Shown here piece by piece: positions 49,003-58,669 of a stretch of 64,000 nucleotides of DNA. The stretch lies in assembly GCF_900103485.1 (NCBI RefSeq), contig NZ_FNHW01000002.1, positions 124,001 through 188,000 on the forward strand. Reading direction: 5' to 3'. The notes beneath the pieces were generated by a model. The model had not been told where the DNA came from, did no database searches, and saw nothing but the letters and a program-made list of their open reading frames with translations. Within the stretch, counting starts at the first letter, position 1. Each line of letters opens with the position of its first letter. A program made the position numbers and the translations under genes. Source of the stretch: Fictibacillus solisalsi. Lineage in GTDB: Bacteria > Bacillota > Bacilli > Bacillales > Fictibacillaceae.

Positions 49003-49944
49003 GTGGAACAAGATAAATTGAAGAAGGTAATTGAAGCAGCGAAGCTTTATTATTTGCTGGACTACAATCAGAATCAAATTGCAGCGGAAATGGGAATATC
49101 ACGGCCCACTGTTTCAAGACTGCTTCAGCTTGCCAAAAGCGAAGGGATCGTTCAGATTAAAATCATGGATCCCGAAAACGACATTGAGCAACTGTCAAGC
49201 GAACTTGAACAGAAGTTTCATCTAAAGAAGGCCATTGTGGCTTCTATTCCTCAATATGACAGCGGTCTTATAAAAGAAGAACTCGGTGAAAAAGCTGCAG
49301 CCTATCTTTATGAGACAACACAAGATGGGGATGTAATTGGGGTCACATGGGGAACGACACTTTATAATGTGGCCTGCCATCTGAAACAGAAATTCGTAAA
49401 GGACGTGAAGGTTGTTCAGTTAAAAGGCGGTATCAGCCATTCGGAAACACACACCTATCACTCCGAAGTGCTGAGCTTATTTGGCAAAGCGTATAACACC
49501 GTGCCCATTTATTTGCCGCTTCCGGCCATTGTGGACCACGTCGTTGTGAAACAGGCAATGGAGGCAGACCGGCACATTAAACGGATCCTGGACTTAGGGA
49601 AAGAAGCCAACATCGCCGTGTTTACGATTGGCGCAGTCAAATCCGAGTCTCTCCTGTTCCAGCTGGGCTACTTTTCCGAGGAAGACCAAAAACAAATCCG
49701 TTCGAAAGCAGCAGGTGACCTCTGTTCCCGGTTTATCGATGAAAATGGCGAGATCCTTAACGCTGACATCAATGAACGGACACTTGGGATTGATTTAAAA
49801 GAGCTGAAAAAAAAGGATCATTCCATTTTGGTTGCCGGTGGACAGCAAAAAGTAGAGGGCATATGTGCAGCGCTTAAAGGCGGCTATGCCAATGTTCTCG
49901 TAACCGACCAGTTTACAGCACGGTCATTGCTGGATAAATGCTAG
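49003..49944 (+). CDS. deoR: Deoxyribonucleoside regulator DeoR (SorC family)
   Basis: A 313-residue repressor, the same length as B. subtilis DeoR when started at GTG 49003; a GGTGGG lies just upstream, and seven more codons are open to ATG 48982. The HTH is DYNQNQIAAEMGISRPTVSR; the sugar-binding domain has VIGVTWGTTLYNVA and VVQLKGGISHS. DeoR represses the deo genes until deoxyribose 5-phosphate binds. It is followed by its target operon. Confidence 0.93.
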   Translation: MEQDKLKKVIEAAKLYYLLDYNQNQIAAEMGISRPTVSRLLQLAKSEGIVQIKIMDPENDIEQLSSELEQKFHLKKAIVASIPQYDSGLIKEELGEKAAAYLYETTQDGDVIGVTWGTTLYNVACHLKQKFVKDVKVVQLKGGISHSETHTYHSEVLSLFGKAYNTVPIYLPLPAIVDHVVVKQAMEADRHIKRILDLGKEANIAVFTIGAVKSESLLFQLGYFSEEDQKQIRSKAAGDLCSRFIDENGEILNADINERTLGIDLKELKKKDHSILVAGGQQKVEGICAALKGGYANVLVTDQFTARSLLDKC

Positions 49945-49982
49945 CTGTCCCTCCTGCGATTTTTTATTGGAAAAAAATACTT

Positions 49983-50032
49983 TTACATTTGTTCAGTTTG
50001 TTATTTACAATTGTTCATAAGCTTGGTATAGT
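49983..50032 (+). promoter_or_regulatory. deoC promoter with DeoR direct repeats
   Basis: -35 TTTACA (50004-50009) and -10 TATAGT (50027-50032) are 17 bp apart. TTACATTTGTTCA (49983-49995) and TTACAATTGTTCA (50005-50017) are direct repeats 22 bp apart, two helical turns, and GTGTTCA occurs again at 50031. B. subtilis DeoR also uses repeated half-sites at this promoter. Confidence 0.75.
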
Positions 50033-50057
50033 GTTCATGCAAACCAAAAATCGCGAC

Positions 50058-50071
50058 TGAAAGCGTTTTAT
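50058..50071 (+). promoter_or_regulatory. cre-like site in the deo leader
   Basis: TGAAAGCGTTTTAT matches 12 of 14 cre positions and lies about 25 bp after the -10. The B. subtilis operon is CcpA-repressed through a cre in the same place. Confidence 0.65.
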
Positions 50072-50100
50072 CATTTTCAAAAAAGAAGGGAACAATCAGT

Positions 50101-50778
50101 ATGTCCAACACTAATTTAGTTCAAATGATCGATCATACATTGTTAAAAGCGGATGCAACACTTGAACAAATCGAAGTTCTTGCTCAGGAAGCAAAAGAAT
50201 ACAAATTTGCTTCTGTTTGTGTAAATCCGACTTGGGTGAAAACAGCAGCTGAAGTTCTAAAAGATACACCGGAAGTCAAAGTATGTACGGTTATCGGATT
50301 CCCTCTTGGAGCATCAACTCCTGAAGTTAAAGCATTTGAAACAAAAAATGCGATCGAAAACGGTGCAAACGAAGTTGACATGGTGATCAACATCGGAGCG
50401 TTGAAAAGCAAACAGTATGACGCAGTTGAAAATGACATTAAAGCCGTTGTTGAAGCTGCCAAGGGCAAAGCGTTGACAAAGGTGATCATTGAAACTTCAC
50501 TGCTTACTGATGAAGAAAAAGTAATGGCTTGTGAATTGTCTGTTAAAGCAGGAGCTGACTTTGTTAAAACATCTACAGGATTTTCTACAGGAGGAGCAAC
50601 TCCAGAAGATGTAGCCCTCATGAGGAAAACCGTTGGACCAGATGTAGGCGTTAAAGCATCAGGTGGCGTTCGCAGCCTTGAAGATGCACAAAACGTAGTA
50701 AATGCAGGTGCAACTCGTATCGGTGCGAGCTCGGGTGTTGCTATCGCAAAAGGTCAGACGTCTAATAGCTCTTATTAA
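50101..50778 (+). CDS. deoC: Deoxyribose-phosphate aldolase
   Basis: A 225-residue class I aldolase cleaving 2-deoxyribose 5-phosphate to glyceraldehyde 3-phosphate and acetaldehyde. Motifs: [11 protein letters not shown] near the start, [27 protein letters not shown] with the Schiff-base Lys, and VKASGGVRS with the second Lys. First gene of the operon deoC-cdd-nupC. AGAAGGGAACAATCAGT precedes the ATG. Confidence 0.97.
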   Translation: MSNTNLVQMIDHTLLKADATLEQIEVLAQEAKEYKFASVCVNPTWVKTAAEVLKDTPEVKVCTVIGFPLGASTPEVKAFETKNAIENGANEVDMVINIGALKSKQYDAVENDIKAVVEAAKGKALTKVIIETSLLTDEEKVMACELSVKAGADFVKTSTGFSTGGATPEDVALMRKTVGPDVGVKASGGVRSLEDAQNVVNAGATRIGASSGVAIAKGQTSNSSY

Positions 50779-50817
50779 TTCATAAACAAAAAAACCATCT
50801 GGAATGGAGAATGCCAT

Positions 50818-51213
50818 ATGGAAACAAAAGCATTAGTTGAAAAAGCAATTGAAGCCCGTCAGAAGGCTTATGTTCCGTATTCAAAATTTCAGGTTGGCGC
50901 AGCATTGCTGACCGGGGACGATTCATTGTTCCTCGGTTGCAATATTGAAAACGCTTCTTTTGGCATGACAAACTGTGCTGAAAGAACAGCGATATTTAAA
51001 GCGGTTTCAGAAGGCCAACAGAAAATAAAAGCCATTGCGGTTGTCGGTGATACTGAAGGACCAATCTCTCCTTGTGGAGCATGCCGCCAGGTTATTGCAG
51101 AATTTTGCGATGAAAATACAAAAATTATTCTTTCCAATCTTAAAGGTGATACCAAGGAAACATCGATTCATGAGCTTTTGCCAGGATTCTTTTCTTCAAA
51201 AGATTTAGCATAG
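50818..51213 (+). CDS. cdd: Cytidine deaminase
   Basis: A 131-residue deaminase converting cytidine and deoxycytidine to uridine forms. The zinc site is complete: NCAERTAIF with Cys53 and Glu55, and SPCGACRQVIAEF with Cys86 and Cys89, the same residue numbers as in B. subtilis Cdd. It replaces the pyrimidine phosphorylase gene found third in the B. subtilis dra-nupC-pdp operon and sits between deoC and nupC. Confidence 0.96.
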   Translation: METKALVEKAIEARQKAYVPYSKFQVGAALLTGDDSLFLGCNIENASFGMTNCAERTAIFKAVSEGQQKIKAIAVVGDTEGPISPCGACRQVIAEFCDENTKIILSNLKGDTKETSIHELLPGFFSSKDLA

Positions 51214-51258
51214 TTTCTCACCTCACCTTGCCAAATAACAACTTAGGAGAAATGACTT

Positions 51259-52440
51259 ATGACATATATTATTGCGATTCTAGGGCTTGTTGTTGTACTG
51301 GGCTTAGCACTGCTTGCATCCAACAACCGCAAACAGGTCAATTATAAGCCGATTGCCATTATGATCGTTCTGCAGCTCATTCTGGCCTACATTCTATTAA
51401 ATACAAAGTTTGGTCTGGTTGTCATTAAAGCGTTTGCCGGTGTGTTTGAAAAGCTGCTTAAATATGCAGCGGCCGGTGTTGACTTTGTCTTCGGCGGCAT
51501 CGCCAACGATGGTCAGGCGCCGTTCTTTTTGACGGTATTGCTTCCAATCGTATTTATTTCTGTATTGATCGGGATTTTCCAATACATTAAAGTCCTTCCG
51601 CTCATTATGAGGGCCATTGGATTTGTCCTCAGTAAAGTAAACGGGATGGGTAAACTCGAATCCTACAATGCCATCGCTTCTGCTATGGTTGGACAATCCG
51701 AAGTCTTCATTACTGTGAAAAAGCAATTGGGACGTATCCCGGAGCACCGCTTGTACACACTCTGTGCATCAGCGATGTCTACGGTTTCCATGTCAATCGT
51801 TGGTGCCTACATGACCATGATTGAACCGAAATATGTGGTAACTGCACTTGTGCTAAACCTTTTTGGCGGATTCATTATTGCTTCGATTATCAATCCGTAT
51901 AAAGTGGACGAAAACGAAGATATTCTTGAAGTACAGGAAGAAGAAAAGCAATCTTTCTTCGAAATGCTTGGAGAATACATCATGGACGGCTTTAAGGTTG
52001 CGATTATCGTAGGTGCCATGCTGATTGGTTTTGTTGCCTTAATGGCAGCGATCGATAGTGTGTTTGATTTGATTTTCGGTGTTACCTTCCAGCACGTGCT
52101 TGGGTATATCTTTGCTCCGGTTGCCTTCATCATGGGTGTGCCCTGGGCAGAAGCGGTTTCTGCCGGCGGAATTATGGCGACCAAATTGGTTACAAACGAG
52201 TTCGTAGCGATGATTCAGCTTGGAAAAGTACAAGAGGCCATGAGCCCTCGTACATTGGGGATCATCTCTGTATTCCTTGTATCCTTCGCTAACTTCTCAT
52301 CCATCGGAATTATCGCCGGTGCGGTTAAAGGACTAAGTGAAAAGCAAGGAAACGTGGTTGCACGTTTTGGACTGAAGCTTCTTTATGGAGCAACGCTTGT
52401 GAGCGTCCTTTCAGCCATCATTGTAAGTTTCATTCTTTAA
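51259..52440 (+). CDS. nupC: Nucleoside:H+ symporter NupC
   Basis: A 393-residue concentrative nucleoside transporter. [20 protein letters not shown] carries the family substrate-site motif, [18 protein letters not shown] and [20 protein letters not shown] are also CNT hallmarks, with about nine helices. It imports pyrimidine nucleosides, feeding cdd and deoC. Last gene of the operon; a terminator follows. Confidence 0.95.
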   Translation: MTYIIAILGLVVVLGLALLASNNRKQVNYKPIAIMIVLQLILAYILLNTKFGLVVIKAFAGVFEKLLKYAAAGVDFVFGGIANDGQAPFFLTVLLPIVFISVLIGIFQYIKVLPLIMRAIGFVLSKVNGMGKLESYNAIASAMVGQSEVFITVKKQLGRIPEHRLYTLCASAMSTVSMSIVGAYMTMIEPKYVVTALVLNLFGGFIIASIINPYKVDENEDILEVQEEEKQSFFEMLGEYIMDGFKVAIIVGAMLIGFVALMAAIDSVFDLIFGVTFQHVLGYIFAPVAFIMGVPWAEAVSAGGIMATKLVTNEFVAMIQLGKVQEAMSPRTLGIISVFLVSFANFSSIGIIAGAVKGLSEKQGNVVARFGLKLLYGATLVSVLSAIIVSFIL

Positions 52441-52460
52441 GTTAAATTTTAAAAGATCAA

Positions 52461-52512
52461 GCAGGCATATCCCTTTCTGCTCCGTGCGGAGGGATCTGCT
52501 TTTTCTTTTTTT
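52461..52512 (+). terminator. Terminator after nupC
   Basis: AGCAG-ATCCCT and AGGGAT-CTGCT form the stem with an inner GCTCCGTGCGG, followed by TTTTTCTTTTTT. Confidence 0.82.
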
Positions 52513-52556
52513 AAGTGAGGTGTAAGCGGCCGGCTGAACGTTAGTCGGCAAATGAT

Positions 52557-53189
52557 ATGGGAGACGTAGGTTTATTTCTTTCAGGAGCGGCCCTATTCTT
52601 AAATAGCTTTATGCTTTTCGGTAAAGCCGATGGCAAGAGTGTTGGATATTTTAACTTGTTTGTTGGAGTGCTTCAGGTGGTTATCCCTTTTTACCTGATC
52701 GTGATCTCGGATCAACAGCATTGGACTGTCTTTAATTTGGCTTCGATCTTTTTATTCGGGCTGACGTATTTATTTGTTGGTGTTACAAATGTGAAAGGCC
52801 TTCACGGCAGCGGCCTTGGCTATTATTCGTTATGGGTTTCAGTTATCGCAATCCTTTATGCTGTTGTGTCGTTCCTGAAATTCCATGATACAGTCGGCAG
52901 TTTGACTTGGGTGGCATGGGCCTATTTATGGTTCCTGTTCTTCCTTTCAGGTGCTTTAAACAAAAAGATTGATACGTATATTGGCAAGGTTGCCTTCGTG
53001 CAGTCGTGGGTGACGTTGACTTTCCCTGCTCTTCTTTCCCTGGCAGGAGTATGGAAAAAACAGGCTGTTTCACAGGCTTGGACATATGTGCTTATTGCAT
53101 CGTTCGTATACTTTATCGTTTGCACGATTCAGCTGGTATTGAGTTCACAGAAAAAAGAAAAACGTTTGGAAGTACAGGCGGCTTCTTAA
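52557..53189 (+). CDS. UreI/AmiS-family urea or amide channel
   Basis: A 210-residue membrane protein with six helices. VGLFLSGAALFLNSFMLFGK is the family N-terminus; LTYLFVGVTNVKGLHGSGLG and SLTWVAWAYLWFLFFLSGAL are the conserved middle. UreI is a proton-gated urea channel, and AmiS moves small amides. No urease or amidase gene is in the window. The ribosome site at the ATG is weak. Confidence 0.85.
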   Translation: MGDVGLFLSGAALFLNSFMLFGKADGKSVGYFNLFVGVLQVVIPFYLIVISDQQHWTVFNLASIFLFGLTYLFVGVTNVKGLHGSGLGYYSLWVSVIAILYAVVSFLKFHDTVGSLTWVAWAYLWFLFFLSGALNKKIDTYIGKVAFVQSWVTLTFPALLSLAGVWKKQAVSQAWTYVLIASFVYFIVCTIQLVLSSQKKEKRLEVQAAS

Positions 53190-53280
53190 TTCCAAAGAAA
53201 TTCTCTCGAAGGATCGGGAGGATTTCTTTTTTCTTTGACGTAGTACTTCATCAACGATTAGAGAACGGAGGCGGAAAAGG

Positions 53281-53859
53281 ATGGCTAAAGAAGAGCTTGA
53301 GGCCGTATGGTTTGAAAGTCAGCAATCATTAGAAAAATGGCTTGAAGAGCATCATGATTCATCCCCGGGCATTCGGATTCATATTGCGAAAAAGAATTCA
53401 GGCAAGGCAACGCCGAGCTATGCTGAAGCTGTGGAAAGCGCCTTATGCTACGGATGGATTGACAGCCGGAAGGAAAAATATGATGATCAAACATGGCTGC
53501 AGCGGTTTACGCCGAGAGGGCCAAAAAGCATCTGGTCAAAAGTGAATAAGGAGAAGGCTGAAGAACTCCTGACGGCGGGGAGGATGAGACCTCCCGGACT
53601 CCGGGCCATTGAAATGGCGAAGGAAAACGGGCTTTGGGAAAACGCTTATTCTCCACAAAGCGAGAAGACGCTGCCAGTGGATTTTCAAAAAGCGCTTGAT
53701 CAGCGGCCAAACGCAAAAACTTATTTTGAAACGTTAAACAGCCAGAACCGATATGCCATTCTTTTCAGGCTTCAGACAGCAAAGAAACCGGAAACCCGGA
53801 TGAAACGGATGAATCAATTCTTGGAGATGCTTGAAAAAGGCGAGAAGATTTATCCTTAA
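53281..53859 (+). CDS. YdeI/OmpD-associated family protein
   Basis: A 192-residue protein of the YdeI/OmdA family: FESQQSLEKWLEEHHDSSPG, then AVESALCYGWIDSRKEKYDD and FTPRGPKSIWSKVNKEKAEE are typical blocks, with a helical end (TAKKPETRMKRMNQFLEML). The family is linked by annotation to bacteriocin tolerance, but the mechanism is unknown. ACGGAGGCGGAAAAGG precedes the start. RluF follows 20 bp later, so the genes may be co-transcribed. Confidence 0.85.
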   Translation: MAKEELEAVWFESQQSLEKWLEEHHDSSPGIRIHIAKKNSGKATPSYAEAVESALCYGWIDSRKEKYDDQTWLQRFTPRGPKSIWSKVNKEKAEELLTAGRMRPPGLRAIEMAKENGLWENAYSPQSEKTLPVDFQKALDQRPNAKTYFETLNSQNRYAILFRLQTAKKPETRMKRMNQFLEMLEKGEKIYP

Positions 53860-53879
53860 AATAATAAGGAAGCAGGAAA

Positions 53880-54575
53880 ATGATGAGGATTAACCAATAC
53901 ATCAGTCAGGCAATGGCCATCTCCAGAAAGCAAACAGACAGGTATATTAAAGCAGGAAGGATTACTCTTAATGGGGCAGTATGCGAGATGGGACAGATTG
54001 TTGGGCCTGGTGACATCGTGCGAATTGATGGGAAAATCATTAAAAATAGGGTAAACTTTGTGTACATTATGCTAAATAAACCGGCCGGTATAACGTGTAC
54101 GGCCGCCTCACATATTGAAGGAAACATTATTGATTTTGTTGGTTACCAAGAGCGGATTTTTCCTGTCGGCCGTTTGGACAAAGCTTCAGAAGGATTGATT
54201 TTGATGACCAATGACGGTGAGCTGTCTCATGCTATATCACATGGAGATTACAATCATGAAAAGGAATACCTGGTAACACTTGATAAGCCCTTTAGCAATG
54301 AATTCATTTCAGGAATGGCACAAGGGGTACAGATCCCTGGTGCGGTTACAAAGCCGTGTGTGGTTGAGCGGATGAGCGATGATGAATTTCGCATCATTTT
54401 GACTCAGGGATTAAACCGGCAAATCCGGAGAATGTGCCGGGCGTTTGGCTATACCGTTATTAAACTGGAACGCATCCGGATTATGGGCATTCCTTTGGGT
54501 GATTTGCCAAGGGGCCAGTGGCGGCAATTGACAGAGGAAGAGGTCAACGGCATTAAAAATGAGCTGATTCTCTAA
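53880..54575 (+). CDS. rluF: 23S rRNA pseudouridine synthase RluF-type
   Basis: A 231-residue enzyme. The S4 RNA-binding domain is at 1-50 (RINQYISQAMAISRKQTDRY), and the catalytic domain has GRLDKASEGLILMTNDGELS with the catalytic Asp near 99, and LTQGLNRQIRRMCRAFGY. It isomerises uridine in 23S rRNA near position 2604 (E. coli numbering); RluB/E/F are close, so the exact site is inferred. ATG at 53880 or 53883. Confidence 0.88.
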   Translation: MMRINQYISQAMAISRKQTDRYIKAGRITLNGAVCEMGQIVGPGDIVRIDGKIIKNRVNFVYIMLNKPAGITCTAASHIEGNIIDFVGYQERIFPVGRLDKASEGLILMTNDGELSHAISHGDYNHEKEYLVTLDKPFSNEFISGMAQGVQIPGAVTKPCVVERMSDDEFRIILTQGLNRQIRRMCRAFGYTVIKLERIRIMGIPLGDLPRGQWRQLTEEEVNGIKNELIL

Positions 54576-54593
54576 AGGAAGGAGGCATACAGG

Positions 54594-55463
54594 ATGAAAG
54601 CAGAGCTGAAGGATATTGTATCGAAAAGTATATTAACTCCCGGTGTAGGGCAACTCGATGATTTTACGCACTCCCTGAATCCGTATGCCGGCTGTACCTT
54701 TGCGTGTTCCTACTGCTATGTAAGGCAGCTTCCCATCTCCCTCTATCGTGAGGAGGAGTGGGGAACATGGGTGGACATCAAAACAAATGCAGCTGATTTG
54801 CTGCGGCAGGAGCTCTCAAAGGCTAGAAGGAAAGGGCCAGTCACCATTTTTATGGCGTCATCTACAGATCCATATCAGCCATTGGAGCATGAAACAAAGC
54901 TGACCCGTTCACTGCTCGAAGTTATGCTCGAGCTGCCGCCCGATTTTCTTCACGTTCAGACACGTTCACCTTTGGTTAAACGCGATATTGACCTTTTTAA
55001 GCAATTTGGTGATCACGTGCGGGTGTCCATGACCATCGAAACAGATAAAGAAGACATCCGAAAAGCATTTGCTCCCACAGCTCCGCCAATCCCGGCCAGA
55101 ATGCAGGCGCTCCGGGAAATTAAAGAAGCGGGCATCACCACGCAGGCGAGCCTGTCTCCGTTGCTGCCCTGCTCAAAGGAGTTTCCACAAAAACTGAAGC
55201 CCCTCGCGGACCGGGTGACGATTGATGATTTTTGGATGGGAGACGGCAGCGGCGGCAAACGGACCGAGCGCCTCGGCATTTCTGACATCTACAGACGCAC
55301 GGGAATGAAAAAGTGGTATAACCCTTCCGCTTATAAAGTGGTTTTGAAGATGATGCAGGAACAAATCGGTGATCAAGTAGAGGTCATGCTTTCAAAAGAC
55401 GGTTTTACACCCATTCCAGAAAAACGGGAGGCAGGAATTGGTGAAAATTTGACCTTTTTCTAA
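54594..55463 (+). CDS. SPL-type radical SAM protein
   Basis: A 289-residue radical SAM protein. NPYAGCTFACSYCYVRQLPI holds Cys34, Cys38 and Cys41 (CxxxCxxC), which bind the 4Fe-4S cluster; FMASSTDPYQPLEHE and SMTIETD follow. It belongs to the family annotated as spore photoproduct lyase-like (Rv2578c type), but the Cys near the end that true SPL needs is not evident, so DNA repair is unproven. AAGGAGGCATACAGG precedes the start. Confidence 0.88.
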   Translation: MKAELKDIVSKSILTPGVGQLDDFTHSLNPYAGCTFACSYCYVRQLPISLYREEEWGTWVDIKTNAADLLRQELSKARRKGPVTIFMASSTDPYQPLEHETKLTRSLLEVMLELPPDFLHVQTRSPLVKRDIDLFKQFGDHVRVSMTIETDKEDIRKAFAPTAPPIPARMQALREIKEAGITTQASLSPLLPCSKEFPQKLKPLADRVTIDDFWMGDGSGGKRTERLGISDIYRRTGMKKWYNPSAYKVVLKMMQEQIGDQVEVMLSKDGFTPIPEKREAGIGENLTFF

Positions 55464-55468
55464 TGGTA

Positions 55469-55498
55469 AAAAGCACAGCAGCCGCTGTGCTTTTTTTG
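55469..55498 (+). terminator. Terminator after SPL-type gene
   Basis: AAAGCACAGC pairs with GCTGTGCTTT around AGCC, followed by TTTTG. Confidence 0.9.
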
Positions 55499-55620
55499 TG
55501 TGGAATACGGGACTTTTTTCTCCAGACTAAATAACCATTTTCTTGAATTTTCAGAAAACATATGTACTTGCTCTTCCACTCTATGAATAATGGACGTATC
55601 ACATAGAATGGAGGATGCAT

Positions 55621-56559
55621 ATGCACAGCAAAAGAATTGGGAAGTGGGTGGCCATACTCGCTTTCATCGCCGGTCTTGGTTTTGGGGGAATGAAATTTAC
55701 TTCGGCAACAAAGGAAGGAGAATTGGAGTGGAACGGGAGACAGCTTAGTACCCTGGAGGTCAATGGCAAGCCGTATGTGCCGGCTAATGAATTGGCCAGT
55801 GCATCAGGAAGTGTACTGCATAAAAAGAGAAACCATTATACCGTGGCTTCGAGATTGGACCGTATTATGAAAAAAGGGGTTATTCGTATAGGAACGACAG
55901 GGGACTATAAGCCGTTTACCTTTTACAACCCAGATACCAAAACGTTTGAAGGGTTTGATATTGAAGCAGCTGAACGGATGGCCAAGGATCTCGGCGTTAA
56001 GGTCAAGTTTGTAAAAACCTCATGGCCCACACTCATGGATGATCTGCTGGATGACAAGTTTGATATTGCAGTCGGCGGGGTGAGCCGGAATACAGAACGC
56101 CAAAAGACGGCACAATTAACACGGCCGTATTTGAATGAAGGCAAATCGCCATTAATCCGAATGGAGGATAAGGAAAGGTTCACGAGCCTGGAGGCGATTG
56201 ATCAGCCTGATGTAACGATTGGCGTCAATCCTGGTGGAACCAATCAAAAGTTTGTTGATGCCCACATTAAAAAGGCAAAGATCATGGTGGTGCAAAATAA
56301 CCTTGATATCCCACATATGGTCGCCGAAGGAAAAGTGGATGTGATGATCACAGACAGCACCGAAGCAATGTATTATGCCAGCAGGGATTCCCGTCTGTAT
56401 GCGGCGCTTACCGACAAAACATTCACGAAAAGCCAGAAAGCGTATCTGATCCCAAGAGGCGATTCCGTTTATGAAAACTGGGTGAACCTCTGGATGGATG
56501 AAATGGAACTGCAGGGTGAATTTGACCGGCTTAAGGACAAGTATATCTTTAATAATTAA
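55621..56559 (+). CDS. Extracellular solute-binding protein, PheC-like, with N-terminal domain
   Basis: A 312-residue protein with a membrane anchor or signal (WVAILAFIAGLGFGGM), then a short segment like a copper-amine-oxidase N domain (WNGRQLSTLEVNGKPYVPAN), then a type 3 periplasmic-binding domain from about residue 82 (VIRIGTTGDYKPFTFYNPDT and FDIAVGGVSRNTERQKTAQL). The latter resembles cyclohexadienyl dehydratase PheC and amino acid binding proteins. No ABC permease is adjacent. I start at 55621, six bases after GGAGG. Confidence 0.82.
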   Translation: MHSKRIGKWVAILAFIAGLGFGGMKFTSATKEGELEWNGRQLSTLEVNGKPYVPANELASASGSVLHKKRNHYTVASRLDRIMKKGVIRIGTTGDYKPFTFYNPDTKTFEGFDIEAAERMAKDLGVKVKFVKTSWPTLMDDLLDDKFDIAVGGVSRNTERQKTAQLTRPYLNEGKSPLIRMEDKERFTSLEAIDQPDVTIGVNPGGTNQKFVDAHIKKAKIMVVQNNLDIPHMVAEGKVDVMITDSTEAMYYASRDSRLYAALTDKTFTKSQKAYLIPRGDSVYENWVNLWMDEMELQGEFDRLKDKYIFNN

Positions 56560-56568
56560 TCTAATCGA

Positions 56569-56605
56569 AGGCGACTTAGAAATTTGGAGTCGCCTTATTT
56601 TTTTA
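56569..56605 (+). terminator. Terminator after binding protein gene
   Basis: AAGGCGACT pairs with AGTCGCCTT around TAGAAATTTGG, followed by ATTTTTTT. Confidence 0.9.
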
Positions 56606-56788
56606 GGCTGAAAGACACAGAACCATAAGGATACCAGTTGAACGAAAATATCGAACCAGCTCAAATGCTGCCTTTTGATGTCGAAAGAATAATTATTTTG
56701 CACGCATGATTTTAAGGCCAAATGCCCTATTTGTATGTAAAAAACTGGATTACCATTAAGAGGTAAGACAAAAGAAGGAGGAATGTGA

Positions 56789-58666
56789 GTGAAAGTCAAA
56801 TCAAAGTTTCTGAAGCTTTTTGTAACCGGAACGGCCCTGTTCTCCATGAGTTTACCTTCCTATGTGCATGCCCAGACAAATACGTCCTCTGTTAAAACGC
56901 AATCAGACCCGACTCTGTCACAGCCAAAATATGCCTACAGTGATGCCATTCGTGAAACCGTATTTGTGGAATCACAGCTCGACACCGACAACAATGGAAA
57001 AAAAGACCGGATTGCCATGGACATTATCCGTCCTAAGGAAACGGAAGGCTCGCTCCGGGTACCTGTCATTATGGATGCCTCACCTTATTATGAACGATTG
57101 GGACGAGGCAACGAGTCCGAAGTCAAGGACAAAGACAAAGACGGCATCAATGAAATGTTTCCGCTCTGGTATGACAATTATTTTGTGCCGCGCGGCTATG
57201 CGGTGGCCCAACCGGAAATGGTCGGCACCAACCAGTCGGACGGATGCCCGACAACAGGAGGGCCTGAAGAGATCGAAAGCATTAAAGCGACCATCGACTG
57301 GCTGAATGGCCGGACCAAAGCATGGAATAAAGACGGAAGAGAAGTAGAAGCTTACTGGACAGATGGAAAAGTAGGCATGATCGGAAAATCGTATGACGGC
57401 ACGCTTGCCAATGGTGTGGCAGCGACCGGGGTTGAGGGACTAAAGACCATTGTCCCAATCGGTGCGATCAGTTCCTGGTACGACTATTACCGTTATGGAG
57501 GGATTCCTTATTACAAAGGAGGGCCTTCCGGGCTTGCCCGAACCGTCGTTAATTCCAAGCGGCAGGCGCAATGCGAACCGGTCCGCCAGCAGCTTCTTCA
57601 GGAATCAGATGATGCAACTGGAGATTACAATTCATTCTGGGATGAGAGAAACTACATAAATGATGTGAAGAACGTGAAGGCGAGTGTCTTTCTGATCCAT
57701 GGCTTGAACGATTACAATGTTAAAACCTATCAGTTCTCCCGCTGGTGGGCAGAGCTTGCCAAACAAAATGTTCCGCGAAAAATCTGGCTGGCACAGACCG
57801 GACATGTGGATCCATTTGATTTCCGTCGTTCAGAATGGGTAGATACGCTTCATCAATGGTTTGATTATTGGCTGAAGGACATGAAAAACGACATCATGGA
57901 TGAACCAATGGCAGATATTGAAAGGTCCGCGGATACCTGGAAAACGTATTCCACATGGCCGGACAAGAAGGCGAAGTACGTGAAAATCAATCTGGCTGCG
58001 AATAAAAAGGGAGAAACCGGAGAGCTCACCAAACACTCTATTTTGAAGAGCCCTTCCATCTCCTTTACGGATAATCCTTTGTTAACAGAAGAGCAGCTCA
58101 TCCAGCCAGATGCCTCTCTTAATAAAAACAGACTGCTGTTTTTATCGGAGCCACTTTTACAGAGTGTCCGTTTCAGCGGAACGCCGAAAATGGAGCTTAG
58201 TGTAGCGACCAATGCGGAGGATACGAATTTTACAGCGTACCTGGTTGATTATGGAACAGATACGAGAGTAGACCATGAAAGCAGAGGAGAAGGCATCACG
58301 ACTCTGACTGAGGAAGACTGCTGGGGTGAGAGTTACGGCGCAGATGACGCCTGCTATAAAAAGGCCGTAAAGAGCACCCATACCTCCGATTACGAGATCG
58401 TGACCCGAAGCTGGATGGATGCTCAAAACTATCAATCTCTTTCTGTGACCACACTGCTGAATCCAGGCAAACCGTATCAGGTGCGATGGGATGTCCTGCC
58501 GGAAGACTATATTTTTAAGGCGGGTCACCGTATCGGCCTTGTGATCGCAGGCAGTGATGACAACTGGACCGTACCGGATTCAACCAAAGCGGAAAATACG
58601 ATTCTGCTTCCAAGAAGCTCCTTGCGGCTTCCGGTTGTAGGCGGAGCAAAATCGATAGACTTTTAG
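56789..58666 (+). CDS. Secreted Xaa-Pro dipeptidyl-peptidase (S15)
   Basis: A 625-residue exported serine peptidase. Signal peptide 1-29 (FLKLFVTGTALFSMSLPSYV then HAQ). The alpha/beta hydrolase core has GKSYDGT with nucleophile Ser201, LIHGLNDYNV for the acid and TGHVDPF for the His; the C-terminal jelly-roll domain starts near 440. S15 enzymes remove X-Pro dipeptides. GTG start after GAAGGAGGAATGTGA. Confidence 0.92.
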   Translation: MKVKSKFLKLFVTGTALFSMSLPSYVHAQTNTSSVKTQSDPTLSQPKYAYSDAIRETVFVESQLDTDNNGKKDRIAMDIIRPKETEGSLRVPVIMDASPYYERLGRGNESEVKDKDKDGINEMFPLWYDNYFVPRGYAVAQPEMVGTNQSDGCPTTGGPEEIESIKATIDWLNGRTKAWNKDGREVEAYWTDGKVGMIGKSYDGTLANGVAATGVEGLKTIVPIGAISSWYDYYRYGGIPYYKGGPSGLARTVVNSKRQAQCEPVRQQLLQESDDATGDYNSFWDERNYINDVKNVKASVFLIHGLNDYNVKTYQFSRWWAELAKQNVPRKIWLAQTGHVDPFDFRRSEWVDTLHQWFDYWLKDMKNDIMDEPMADIERSADTWKTYSTWPDKKAKYVKINLAANKKGETGELTKHSILKSPSISFTDNPLLTEEQLIQPDASLNKNRLLFLSEPLLQSVRFSGTPKMELSVATNAEDTNFTAYLVDYGTDTRVDHESRGEGITTLTEEDCWGESYGADDACYKKAVKSTHTSDYEIVTRSWMDAQNYQSLSVTTLLNPGKPYQVRWDVLPEDYIFKAGHRIGLVIAGSDDNWTVPDSTKAENTILLPRSSLRLPVVGGAKSIDF

Positions 58667-58669
58667 TGG

